The notes under the pieces were generated by a model that made no database searches, had not been told where the DNA came from, and worked only from the letters and a program-made list of their open reading frames with translations. 64,000 nucleotides of DNA from G965218495 sp965218495 (GTDB lineage: Bacteria > Bacteroidota > Rhodothermia > Rhodothermales > Bin80): assembly GCA_965218495.1 (NCBI GenBank), contig OZ244626.1:2728001-2792000 (forward strand), written 5' to 3'. Positions 17,394-26,686 of the stretch are shown here, in pieces. The position numbers and the translations under genes are program-made. How positions within the stretch are numbered: position 1 is the first letter of the stretch; every line of letters begins with the position of its first letter.

Positions 17394-17905
17394 TCCGTCG
17401 GGGCGGAGGATAGCATCCAACGCCAATCAAGACGAGAACGTTGCGACAATCAGGATGAGAGCGAGAGGTCGCGACACTACGAGAATCGAGGCGATGCCGT
17501 GTTCGCGGCCATCCCTTCTCAGCCCGGGTCACGTATTGGGCCGGACGCCCAATGGTTGCGCTGACGGCTACTGCTCCGACCGACAGCACGGCAATCAAGA
17601 GCAAGCCTGTGAGTTGGAATGGTAGGCTTAATTCGATTCAAAATCAAAGTCAAGCCCATACGTAACCTGTCCTGCAAAATCGGCTTGATTTTCAGGTCGC
17701 GTAGTACCTCGGTCCCTTGCGTTCTGTGCTGTGCTTGTGCGACCGATCAGTGCTTCTGTCTTACCACCTTCTGATATGCGGATTTGCATGACCGTAACAC
17801 GGGCAATGCATCTGCCAGACTCGCGTAGGAGATTGCCGGGCGCCATAGTGGCGCCTGACATCTATAGTCACATGGGGCTTGAAGGCCGGGATGCTGTGCG
17901 CCAGG
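17394..17905. other. About 510 bp with no convincing gene
   Basis: Only one reverse-strand ORF (17628-17861, 77 codons, ending ADFAGQVTYGLDFDFESN) stands out. It has no recognised family or ribosome-binding site. The operon promoter for the DUF6361 gene should lie here, but I could not point to one. Confidence 0.4.
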
Positions 17906-18262
17906 CTAATTGGCTAGGATACAGCGGCCGTCCGGGAAGGCGGTATGGTACGACTCCCACACCATTCGTAAAGTGACGTGCTTCCTGGACATTTGCTTGT
18001 TAAACGCTTCCCAGTCCGGCTGGAACATGGCCTTGGCCGCGGACCGGGACTCCGGAAAGAACATCGCGTCCAACACATCGTCGGTAAGCCCGTCCGGCAG
18101 CGGCCAACGCAGTCCCAACACCTCTGCGCGGCAGAGGTATTTGCGCACCGTGGCTCGGGCAAGATGCAACGAGTCTCCGATCAGGTGCTTGCTGTAGCCT
18201 TCCCGGTGATAGTAGCGAAGTACGTCTCGGATTTGTCCTTTGGAGGTTCGTGCTCCGGGCAT
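17906..18262 (-). pseudogene. IS21-family IstA transposase, 5' fragment
   Basis: About 110 codons from ATG 18262 (MPGARTSKGQIRDVLRYYHR). They include the helix-turn-helix region SKHLIGDSLHLARATVRKYL and the IS21 signature FNKQMSRKHVTLRMVWESYH. A full IstA is roughly 400-500 residues, so the integrase core is missing; homology ends near 17925 at HTAFPDG. No IstB is present. This is a truncated remnant. Confidence 0.75.
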
Positions 18263-18384
18263 CGTTGTGCGCTCGTCTGGTAGAAAAGCACAACGAAAGC
18301 CCTTAGGCTTGGCAAAGCTCCAGCGCCCCAGAAGACGCCCTGATTCGGCAGAACACACCCCGGCAAAATCCAGCCGCCAGGGGT

Positions 18385-18775
18385 GGCACATTCAATCAGA
18401 ATGGCCTGGCACTTTCGATCAGAATATGCAAACAAGGGTGGAGCCACATCAGAATTGCCGCAAATCGCGCCTGATCGCATTTAGATGCGGTCCACGGCGA
18501 ATCTGGAGACCTTTCCGTGACTACCTGGGGGGAACTGAGTCCGTCGGGGTACGCTATAGTACCTTTGGTTTGCGTTTCCACGGGTTCAGGCACGCAATTG
18601 TGCTTGCCGAACGTAACCGCTATGAAGGCAATGACCCGGCCAACACTTGGCAGGGGCGCCCTGCGCGCCGCCTGAGATCACCGCGCGCAAACAAGGGAAT
18701 GAAGCACGTCAGAATCGCCGCAGATTGCGGCTGATCGCATTCAGGTGCAGTCCAGCGCGATTCTGGAGACCTTGA
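18385..18775. repeat. IS21-type terminal region with multiple repeats
   Basis: TGGCAC...ATCAGAAT occurs twice at about 18385-18427. A block of about 86 bp (18428-18513, containing TCAGAAT, CTGATCGCATT and TCTGGAGACC) is repeated imperfectly at 18687-18773. Such subterminal repeats upstream of istA are transposase-binding sites in IS21-type elements. The second block may belong to another related end. Confidence 0.5.
18649..18695. repeat. Short dispersed repeat, copy 1
   Basis: GGCGCCCTGCGCGCCGCC followed by a TTAGATCACCGC-like segment. It recurs at 28541-28586 near the mobilization gene. Function unknown; possibly a shared element end. Confidence 0.5.
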
Positions 18776-18958
18776 CATCGGCATGGTGTGCTTCTATGGA
18801 GCAATGTAGGACAAGCGGCTCGGCTTTATGCCCCGCTTCACCAGTGCATCGGCTACGGAAGTTGCGTTGGGCCAAGCCGTGCGCAGGCTAAGAACTTTTT
18901 TTCATGAACCCCCTTTTTTGCTATGGCGTGGTAACTTAAGCGCGGAGCCCAATATACT

Positions 18959-20367
18959 GGCTCTTCCCCATTTTAGATGGGTACAGCGTTTCATTCAACG
19001 GGAAACGATATGAGATGATGCGGATTCATACCCGTTTCTTATCTGTTTCAAGGCCATCATCACGATGGCGCACACGTTCTCTAACCCCAGCAACGATATG
19101 TCACAACTAAAGACTGATGATATAGGTTGCCTCTTGGGCATCCAGGCTCCCTGGAAGGTTTCCGAGGTGACGTTTGCGCATGAGGCGCAAGAAGTCCGGA
19201 TTCATGTAGTTTGCGAGGACGGCCATCAGCTGCCTTGTCCGGAGTGCGGCTTGGCGTCTCCGGGCTACGACCACCGTTCTCGGCAATGGCGTCACCTGGA
19301 TTTGTGCGAGTATCGCACGATGGTGGTTGCGCAACTTCCCCGCGTGGAATGTCCGGAGCATGGAGTGCGCACCGTGTCGATTCCGTGGGCGGAACTTATG
19401 TCACGGTTCACTGCAGGGTTTGAGGCGCTGGTGATTGATTGGCTGCAGGAGGCGAGTGTGTCGGCGGTGTCCCGTCTGATGGGGGTGAGCTGGAATGCGA
19501 TAGACGGGATCATGCAGCGCGCGGTGCAACGCGGCCTTGCGCGGAGGAAGGAACGGGATGTTGCCCATATTGGCGTGGATGAGACCTCTTTTCGCAAGCG
19601 TCATGCGTATGTCACCATTGTTTCGGATGCGAAGGCGGGAACGGTGCTGCATGTGGGCGAAGACCGTAAGAAAGAAACACTTACGCGTTGGTATGCTGGG
19701 CTCACTTTGGAGCAGCTGGAGGGCATCGAGAGTGTCAGCATGGACATGTGGCCGGCCTACATCAACGCCACGCTGGAGCATGTGCCAGAGGCGCAACGGA
19801 AGGTGGCCTTTGACAAATTCCACGTAGTGAAATGTCTGGGAGCTGCCGTGGACAAGGTTCGGCGCCAAGAGCACCGGGCATTGATGAAGGAAGGCCTGGA
19901 AGACCTCAAGGGAACCAAGTATGATTGGTTGACTCACCCGGCCAACATGTCTGCTAAGCAGAAGGCGCGCTTCCAGCAGTTGCGTACCAGCACGTTGAAG
20001 ACGGCCCGCGCGTGGGCTATCAAGGAAATGGCCCTGCAGTTGTGGCATTATGTCCACCGCACATGGGCGCGCAAGGGTTGGGAGCGATGGTTGTCGTGGG
20101 CCATGCGGTGTCGGCTGGAACCGGTCAAGGCAGCCGCCAGAACCATCAAAACACACCTGTGGGGTATCCTCAATGCGATCATCCTGAAGGTGAGCAATGG
20201 CCCTGCGGAGGGCATCAACAGCAGGATCAAAACAATCAAAGTGCGCAGCAGGGGCTTCCGCAACAAACGGCGGTTTGCCAACGCCATTTACTTTCACCTC
20301 GGAGGCTTGGATCTATACCCCGAAAGCGTCCGCAGGTGAGTTTACCCACTAAAAAAGGGGTAGAGCC
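18959..20367 (+). mobile_element. ISL3-family insertion sequence, copy A
   Basis: A complete 1409-bp IS. The left end is GGCTCTTCCCCATTTTAGAT and the right end is the complement of GGCTCTACCCCTTTTTTAGT, which form imperfect terminal inverted repeats. An 8-bp target duplication AATATACT flanks it (18951-18958 and 20368-20375), as expected for ISL3. Confidence 0.95.
19065..20339 (+). CDS. ISL3-family transposase (copy A)
   Basis: A 424-residue DDE transposase. The N-terminal zinc-finger region is LPCPECGLASPGYDHRSRQW. It is followed by a helix-turn-helix (VSAVSRLMGVSWNAIDGIM) and the catalytic domain with AHIGVDETSFRKRHAYVTIV, SVSMDMWPAYINAT, FDKFHVVK and the C-terminal acidic motif NGPAEGINSRIKTIKVRSRG. 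It is nearly identical to the copy at 38.2-39.4 kb. The last residues (ESVRR) differ because of a one-base insertion next to the C-terminal Pro codon, which is unlikely to affect catalysis. Probably active. Confidence 0.95.
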   Translation: MAHTFSNPSNDMSQLKTDDIGCLLGIQAPWKVSEVTFAHEAQEVRIHVVCEDGHQLPCPECGLASPGYDHRSRQWRHLDLCEYRTMVVAQLPRVECPEHGVRTVSIPWAELMSRFTAGFEALVIDWLQEASVSAVSRLMGVSWNAIDGIMQRAVQRGLARRKERDVAHIGVDETSFRKRHAYVTIVSDAKAGTVLHVGEDRKKETLTRWYAGLTLEQLEGIESVSMDMWPAYINATLEHVPEAQRKVAFDKFHVVKCLGAAVDKVRRQEHRALMKEGLEDLKGTKYDWLTHPANMSAKQKARFQQLRTSTLKTARAWAIKEMALQLWHYVHRTWARKGWERWLSWAMRCRLEPVKAAARTIKTHLWGILNAIILKVSNGPAEGINSRIKTIKVRSRGFRNKRRFANAIYFHLGGLDLYPESVRR

Positions 20368-20448
20368 AATATACTTTTAGTGCCGTAGTGCTGGAGAAAT
20401 CAGCTGAGGCGCACGTTAACTGGCCTGTCCCGAGGGGGACTTGATGCC

Positions 20449-20754
20449 GTGAAGATCTTCACTAACCTTCTACTCCCGGCTGTCTCTATCACGAAAGCCC
20501 GCGTCCTGTGCGCTCTCGCAGGCTTTGTCTGTGCAGTCCTTGTGTCCACGCTTATCGTGCCAAATCCCCAGAACGCTCAGGCCAGTATGGTGCCGCAGAA
20601 CGTTTTGATTTCATTTCTCTTTACTCCGTGTGGTGAAGGATTCTATATGGTGGGTTGTGTTGACGTATGCACTGCTATCGATGTGGCGAACGGCGTTGAG
20701 TGCTGTTACCCCGGAGTGGATGACTTTGTGTTCTGCCTGTATTGTGGCTCGTGA
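20449..20754 (+). CDS. Exported Cys-rich peptide paired with a beta-propeller
   Basis: A 101-residue precursor starting at GTG 20449. Residues 17-38 form a hydrophobic export helix (KARVLCALAGFVCAVLVST). The C-terminal 45 residues hold seven cysteines in the order TPC, VGC, DVC, ECC, FC, YC. The middle NPQNAQAS recalls the leader end of NVEALA-type peptides of Bacteroidota, which are also encoded beside 6-bladed beta-propellers; that similarity is loose. The next gene starts 20 nt downstream. No enzyme motif is present. A second Cys-rich peptide sits in the same position next to the propeller gene at 35-36 kb. Confidence 0.65.
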   Translation: MKIFTNLLLPAVSITKARVLCALAGFVCAVLVSTLIVPNPQNAQASMVPQNVLISFLFTPCGEGFYMVGCVDVCTAIDVANGVECCYPGVDDFVFCLYCGS

Positions 20755-20774
20755 CGGGCTACGACGTAGCGGAT

Positions 20775-21848
20775 ATGAGACTGCTGCTGCTGGCTGTGCT
20801 ATCGGTTGGATGTACTGCCGCTCCACAGCGGAGTCAGGTAGTTGACTCGCCGTTAGTGCCCTTTGACGAACTGTTCGCTCCCGCGGACACCTTCCGTTTG
20901 GACCCGTCCATCATCATAGGTGGGATTATGTTCTTGGATGTCAATCAGGAGGGAGACTTCTTGGTGACCGACTACATAGCGCGCAGCGTTGACCAGTTTG
21001 CGTCGTCAGGAGAACATATCAGGACCTACTCGGCCCAGGAGTGTTTGCCTGATGCAGAGAACCTTATGCCTTATAGTTCGCGCTTCTTTGGTAAGGGTAA
21101 CGTAGTCACCAAGCACTCCGGGCGCGCAGTGGTGGTTTTCACCGCAGATGGCCGCTGTGTTGGTGCCACCCGACGCCTGCCACACCCCTCTAACGGATTT
21201 TGTACGAGCGGCGATTCCCTCTTCTTTTTTGTCACACCTTATTCGGCCAGGGCCTCAAGCCATAATAGCGTAGTGGTATATTCGCCTGAACTCCATAGAC
21301 TGCGTGAAATCCCTGTGGAATGGCCTAAATTCCTCAGGCTTAATGCGAACTTTGCCGGGATTTGGGAGCGCAACATTGACTGTTTTGGTGACGGACCGTA
21401 CTACACGTACCAAGAGAACATGGACGCCATACCTGCGCGCTTCGATGCGGAGTTAACACAACAGCGTCCGAAGTTTTATTCAGAGCGGCCACAGGATATA
21501 CCGCGAGATATATCTACCGAGGCGAGAATGGCGGAATGGACTAAGTATCTCACGACAGCCGGTGTCTTTGCGTTGAACAGCCACACTCGTATGGTAATGT
21601 ATGCCCACCTGGATGATCGGTGGCAGCCGGAGGGGGTAGAAGACGCCCGGTTTCGCTTGGGCATCAGCGTTGCAAGTAATGACGGTCGGTTTCCCCCTCG
21701 CAGTACGATCACATCTATCACGCCGACAGCCGCAGGCTATGGTTATACCTATAGCTTGGGAGACCACGAGCCACTGCCTGATGGTAATGTAGGCAATCCC
21801 TTGATCCTCCGGTACCGCTTTATTCCACCCCAGGATTCGGATGACTAG
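20775..21848 (+). CDS. 6-bladed beta-propeller lipoprotein
   Basis: A 357-residue protein. I start at ATG 20775, which gives MRLLLLAVLSVGCTAAPQ, a lipoprotein signal with Cys at the lipobox. The mature part has repeated blade patterns such as GGIMFLDVNQEGDFLVTD, VDQFASSGEHIRTY, VVVFTADGRCVGATRRLP and GDSLFFFVTP, typical of the 6-bladed propeller family of Bacteroidota. It is the central gene of a peptide-propeller-thioredoxin-like trio; its stop overlaps the next ATG. The role is unknown: it may bind or present the Cys-rich peptide. Confidence 0.7.
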   Translation: MRLLLLAVLSVGCTAAPQRSQVVDSPLVPFDELFAPADTFRLDPSIIIGGIMFLDVNQEGDFLVTDYIARSVDQFASSGEHIRTYSAQECLPDAENLMPYSSRFFGKGNVVTKHSGRAVVVFTADGRCVGATRRLPHPSNGFCTSGDSLFFFVTPYSARASSHNSVVVYSPELHRLREIPVEWPKFLRLNANFAGIWERNIDCFGDGPYYTYQENMDAIPARFDAELTQQRPKFYSERPQDIPRDISTEARMAEWTKYLTTAGVFALNSHTRMVMYAHLDDRWQPEGVEDARFRLGISVASNDGRFPPRSTITSITPTAAGYGYTYSLGDHEPLPDGNVGNPLILRYRFIPPQDSDD

Positions 21849-22416
21849 TCGTTTGCAGTACACAAGGTGGATTGCCGTGCCATTTCTGGTGGCGCTGGTT
21901 GCGATCACTGGCCTGCGGCTGTGGCTTCCGGGCGACAACAATCCGGCACCACCAGTCAGTGACGCGGCGCTTGTTCCGGACAATTCAATGCTTGTGGGGC
22001 ACACGCTTCCCACTGCGGGGCTCCTCGAAGTGCAGTCCAAGGCTCCGGTGGCAGAACTGGGGTTGGCCATACCCGATACGGCAGTGGTAATACTACTGGG
22101 GGGTGTGGGATGCTCGGGCAACCAAGTAAAGCTGCTCCGCTATTGGTCAGAGCAGCGCTCGGACACTGGTCTGCAGGATCTTCCTGTCCTGGCTATCTAT
22201 GCCGATCCCCTCGTGGGAGTTGAGCAGGGAGCCTATGAATCGCTGCTCTTGCGGCGCGTAAGCCAGGCGACATTCCCCTTTCTCGTTTCACAAGACCCGG
22301 AGTTCAACCTGCGAGCCATGGGGATCCGCACGCCGCAGGTGGTTTTGACCGAGTCACAGGTCATCGCGCATGTGGTTGACCAGCCGACGGAGTTCAGATC
22401 ACCTGTGCCGCAGTAA
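21841..22416 (+). CDS. Membrane-anchored thioredoxin-fold-like protein
   Basis: A 191-residue protein starting at ATG 21841, overlapping the propeller stop by 8 nt. It has an N-terminal membrane anchor (WIAVPFLVALVAITGLRLWL) and a periplasmic domain with VGHTLPTAGL, then TAVVILLGGVGCSGNQVKLL. The strand-Cys-helix layout and the late ATFPFLVSQDPEFNLRAMGI / TPQVVLTESQVI resemble redoxin/AhpC-TSA domains. Only one Cys is present at the active-site position (GCSGN), so it would act through a single thiol. The gene context with a Cys-rich peptide makes a thiol-related role plausible. Family assignment is moderate. Confidence 0.55.
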   Translation: MTSRLQYTRWIAVPFLVALVAITGLRLWLPGDNNPAPPVSDAALVPDNSMLVGHTLPTAGLLEVQSKAPVAELGLAIPDTAVVILLGGVGCSGNQVKLLRYWSEQRSDTGLQDLPVLAIYADPLVGVEQGAYESLLLRRVSQATFPFLVSQDPEFNLRAMGIRTPQVVLTESQVIAHVVDQPTEFRSPVPQ

Positions 22417-23623
22417 CCTGAGTGCTGTTGACACGATAGCTTCGCTAGGCTGCCCCCCTAAGACCCCAGCTCCAAGTTCTTCTCTTTTTGCGGCACGACC
22501 GGCCGCATCAGCCGCCAGGAGTGCTTCCCTACGGTCTGCTGCAAGGAGTCCCGCTGCCGCAGGCGCAGCTGCACAACCCGGCTGCGGACCGCACGCTTCA
22601 AGGTCTCGTGAGCCAGCAAACCTTCGGCGAGCGCCTGCTCTTCTCCTAGCCTGGCTTCGGCTTCCCGCTCCGCGTAAGCCTGCGCACGCGCCATCCAACC
22701 TATGCGGCGGGCCGCAGCACGCGCAGCAGTCGTATCGGAAACCGTAAATAGCCGCAAACCCGCCTTGCGAGGCGCAGAACGCAAGGCGCCAAACCCCTCC
22801 GGACGTGCTTGGAGGTCCTGGATCGCGTGCTCCAGTGAACGGGCCTCTGCCATGCGCCAAAATGCCCGGTAAGCCTTCGCAGGCTGGCGATAAACCTCCT
22901 TAAGTGCATCCCTGAAAGCCACCGACCGCAGACCGGCACGGTTACGCTGCACGTGCGCCTGACGCAACGTGAACTGCGCCTGACGGTGCGTCACCTGTGC
23001 GCTGTTTAAGCCCTGGTGCTGCGCACGTACGGCCTCACATACGCGGAGGTCAACGTAGAGCGACCGCAGCACTGCATCCAAGCGCCGGCGGCGGTAAGCG
23101 TCCTGCTGTGCCCGACGACGAATGGGACGAAGCGCCGCCGGTAGCGGGTCATGCGTGCCGTGATCCAGATACGACTGCAGCGACTGGCCGTAGCGCATTT
23201 CCAGCTGCGGACGGCTGCCCAGTGAAGCAATGCGGCACCCGCCCACGCGCCGCCGACCATTGGTGACCACCAGGCCCCGAGGACGGGCCTCGATGTGCAA
23301 GCCGTGGCCCCGTAGCACCTCGGTCAGCTCCTGCCACGTGTTAGCCTTCGACAGCGCTAATCCGGCCGCCTGGTGAACCTCGCGGGCAAACGCACGGGCG
23401 CCACGGCGACCACCCGAGCGGGAACGCTCCGGGCGCTCTGTGCCCTTAGCGCGGGCGTGGTGGCCCGGCACGCGAACCAGATCCCAGCGCTGCTCCAGCT
23501 GCCGAAGCGTGCGCTCAATCCGGCGATAGTCGTGGCTGGCGCTCCAGGCCTTTCCCGTGTCGCGGTGCGCTACAATCCAAGCCTGATGAGCCTGCAAACC
23601 ATCCATCGGGATAGGGAGGGGCC

Positions 23624-25075
23624 TCACGGCCCCCACCCTCCCACACCACCGTGCGTACGGGTCCGTACACGGCGGTTCAATGGACTTGAGCGAACCGGCT
23701 TGGATGCCAAGGACACCAGGTCGAGTTCAGCGAAGAGCGCATTGGGGAGTGCATAGCATAGGGCGGGGGTAAGGCTGAGCCGCCAGGGACCGTGTCCGCT
23801 GCCGGTAAGCGTCGCCGCCCATGGATGCCGCACACCCAACCGGCGTAGCGCCCGATAGCGGCGCCGTGGAGTCTTCCACTGGTGCCACAGATAGGCCCGC
23901 AACCGACGACGGATCCAGCCGTCCAGCCTGCGCAGGACGGAAGGCGTTTCGCAGTAGCCGAAGTAGCCCCGCCAGCCACGAAGGTAGCGGGACAGCTCTG
24001 CGATGACCTGACGGAAACGCACGCCACGCGTACGGCGCGTCAATTCCCGGACCCGCTGCTTCAGACGCTCCCGGGCCTTCGGCGCGATGCACCGACGGGG
24101 CACCGGCCCACGCGTGAAGGTGAAGCCCAGAAACGAACGGACGGCTATGTCCCCTACCGCACTCTTGGTCGTGTTAACCTTCAGCTTTAGGCGCCGTGCA
24201 AGAAATCGGGTCACGCTCTCCATCACACGCTCCCCCGCACGCTGCGACCGTACATAAATGTTACAGTCGTCGGCATAACGGACAAAGCGGTGTCCCCGTC
24301 TCTCCAATTCCTTGTCCAACACATCCAGCATCACGTTAGACAACAGCGGCGATAGCGGCCCGCCCTGCGGCGTTCCCTTGACCCGCTGACTGACCAGCCC
24401 GCTCGCCAGCATCCCCGCCGTCAAAAACGCGCGGATCAACTTGCGTATGCGCCGGTCCGTCACCCGCTTGGCCACCAGTCCCATCAGCTTGTCGTGATTC
24501 ACGTTATCGAAGAACTTCTCCAAGTCCATGTCCACGACGATACGGTAGCCCTGCGCGACATACTCCTGCGCCTGCGCTACCGCCTGGTGGGCGGAGCGTC
24601 CGGGCCGAAACCCGTAGCTCGCCTCCGAGAACGTCTCGTCCCAGTCCTCCTGCAATACCTGTAGCAACGCCTGCTGCACGAACCGGTCAAGAACCGTCGG
24701 CACACCCAGGACGCGAACGCCACCCGATGGCTTGGGAATCTCCACCCGTCGCACCGCCTGCGGCGTGTACCGGCCTTCAAGAAGCTGAGAAATGATCTCG
24801 TTCCAGTGGGTCTGCAGGTAGGATCCCAGTTCGGCGACGGTCATCCCGTCTACGCCAGGGGCCCCTTTGTTGCGCTGTACCTGCGCCAGCGCACTCTTCA
24901 AGTTGCGGGGTTCCACGACCGCCTCCATCGACGGTCCCCGCACACGTGCCGGGAGTTCGGTTTCGGGTTGCGCCGCGCGAACTTCGGTCCCTTCCTCATG
25001 GGCTCCACCGGATTCACCGGGGCTGTCCCACGTGAAAGGCAGCGTTAGCTGGATATTCTGCCGCATTGGTCGCAT
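23624..25075 (-). CDS. ltrA: Group II intron reverse transcriptase/maturase
   Basis: A 483-residue intron-encoded protein. RT motifs in order: GAPGVDGMTV, KPSGGVRVLGVPTVLDR, ASYGFRPGRSAHQAV, VDMDLEKFFDNVNHD, GTPQGGPLSPLLSNVMLD and the catalytic FVRYADDCNIYVRS. The maturase (X) region includes FRQVIAELSRYLRGWRGYFG and WIRRRLRAYLWHQW. No HNH endonuclease domain is present. The extreme C-terminus (NRRVRTRTHGG) is translated through domain V/VI of the intron RNA, as in many short introns. The start is ATG 25075. The nested intron lies just upstream, so splicing of that intron is needed to rebuild the outer intron RNA. Confidence 0.95.
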   Translation of the reverse strand: MRPMRQNIQLTLPFTWDSPGESGGAHEEGTEVRAAQPETELPARVRGPSMEAVVEPRNLKSALAQVQRNKGAPGVDGMTVAELGSYLQTHWNEIISQLLEGRYTPQAVRRVEIPKPSGGVRVLGVPTVLDRFVQQALLQVLQEDWDETFSEASYGFRPGRSAHQAVAQAQEYVAQGYRIVVDMDLEKFFDNVNHDKLMGLVAKRVTDRRIRKLIRAFLTAGMLASGLVSQRVKGTPQGGPLSPLLSNVMLDVLDKELERRGHRFVRYADDCNIYVRSQRAGERVMESVTRFLARRLKLKVNTTKSAVGDIAVRSFLGFTFTRGPVPRRCIAPKARERLKQRVRELTRRTRGVRFRQVIAELSRYLRGWRGYFGYCETPSVLRRLDGWIRRRLRAYLWHQWKTPRRRYRALRRLGVRHPWAATLTGSGHGPWRLSLTPALCYALPNALFAELDLVSLASKPVRSSPLNRRVRTRTHGGVGGWGP

Positions 25076-25128
25076 GAGCTTCCCGTCCTACTACCCCTGT
25101 CCATTGTTCGGGCCTTCATCGGCTATGC

Positions 25129-26686
25129 CGACTGTCGGGTCGGAGGAGGCGCCCCGAAGGGCTAACCTCCGTCCGCCGCTCAAACGGCTCGTACGGTTTT
25201 CCCGTAAGCCGCTTTCACAAAGGTGTCTCGTCGAGGGTTCAAGGAAGGTTTCAGTGGAATCAATCGTACATGGCCGTACTCCACTGTGGTGTAGACCTTC
25301 CTCTCCCCTGTTGGATTGAGCCCAATGCGACAGTCTCCTCAGCCGATGATGTACGGGTCTTTCACTAAAGGAACTGTTCCACCTCATCGACTTTACTCGC
25401 TGATCGCAATCTCTCCATTCCAAACCACCTTTGCCGACTGCCTTCCCCGACCCACCCGGCCGCCGCTTGCGCGGTCACCCGACTTTCGACGGGCTTGTGG
25501 TACTATGCAGCCGTCCGACGACTCGCCACGCATCCGTTCCCACTTCCCCTTACGGGTTATAGGGGCTGTTATCCCGGTGCCACCCGGGAACGTGACGAGC
25601 CCTCCTGGGGTCACATCCAGATCTTCCGTACCGTGCCGTTCGCACACACCTTGGTTCGACGGGTGGATAAGAACGCCTTCGCCGTCATACTGCCGGCTCG
25701 ACCTTGCCCCGTCTTTGGCCGACCGATTCGTCCATGGGGTCGCCCCCTTGACTACGGCCCGGTACTGCTCCTCAAGCCCTTCAGATTCCACCTCGCGGTG
25801 GACACCCTGCCCTCCGGTTGTCTCGCGACAATGTCCCGACTTAGCGCCTGTCTTGGCTGTTTCCGTCGTTTCCAACTCGGTGCCCGTTTAGACCTTTGCT
25901 TATCGGTACATCCCGGCCGACGAGGCACTACCCCCGTCTTTGGATATGGCACCCCCTATCCGGGCGCCAGTGGGATTTGAACCCACCTGATCTGGGCGCT
26001 GCCCAGCACACAGTATGCATCGCGGTAGCCCCCGGATTTCCCGGGGGCCCCGCACAGATCCGGACGTGCGCGTTAACGCATCCGGCTCCTCCCTTGGGTC
26101 GCGCCGTCGCGCATGACGTTAGCAGGTCGGCAAACCGACCCGCAGCCGTAACCGATCCGTCCCCTGTGACACGCAGTATCCGACGCTGTGTCCGGTACGT
26201 GTGAAACTTCACGATTTCCCCTTGGGTGCGACGCTTCGCTCCACTGACTCCGCCACGAGGGCACCCCCGCTTTGTTCGCCGGCTTCATAGCTTGTATCGT
26301 CGCATCTGACTTCTCTCCACCGTACGTCCTCCGATCAGCATTTAGCCTACGCTTTGGCGACCTTCCCCGAAGGGGTAGGTAGTGGAGAGACCTCCCAGGT
26401 CCCGACAGGATACTTGCGTGCGTCCATGGGGTCTCGGACACCGTGGGCCTGTCCGCCCTCTCACCATAGCGAGGACGAACATGTTGCCTTCGGCATAGAG
26501 GAAAACCTCGGCGACCCAGATAATGTCTCTTTCGGTGCTCAATGTCCCTGGCCACACGTACCGCTACCGACGCTTCGCGCCCACCCTCACGGATGACCAC
26601 GCACGGCTCGCGGAGATATGTACCTGGTTTAAGCTTCATAACACGGGACTTTCACCCGCTATATCCTGCCAGTTAGCCTGGCGCAC
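25129..26686 (-). mobile_element. Inner group II intron without ORF (twintron)
   Basis: A second GTGCGCCAGGC 5' end at 26686 is followed by about 600 nt that closely matches the first part of the outer intron. It has its own domain V at about 25182-25215 (GCGGCTTACGG, GAAAA, CCGTACGAGCCGT) and a domain VI hairpin at about 25138-25175. The outer-intron sequence reads GCAGAGG before the insertion and CATAGCCGATGAAGGC after it. No reverse transcriptase is encoded, so it would depend on a maturase in trans. The exact 3' end is uncertain by a few bases. Confidence 0.65.

Noticed and set aside
23624..25075. Retron or diversity-generating retroelement reverse transcriptase
   Set aside because: The maturase region, intron 5' end and domain V/VI show it is a group II intron protein.
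25968..25992. tRNA T-arm-like GGGTTCAAATCCC segment (reverse strand) inside the inner group II intron
   Set aside because: No acceptor or anticodon arm pairs with it, and the same position in the outer intron has a different hairpin, so it is part of intron domain I.
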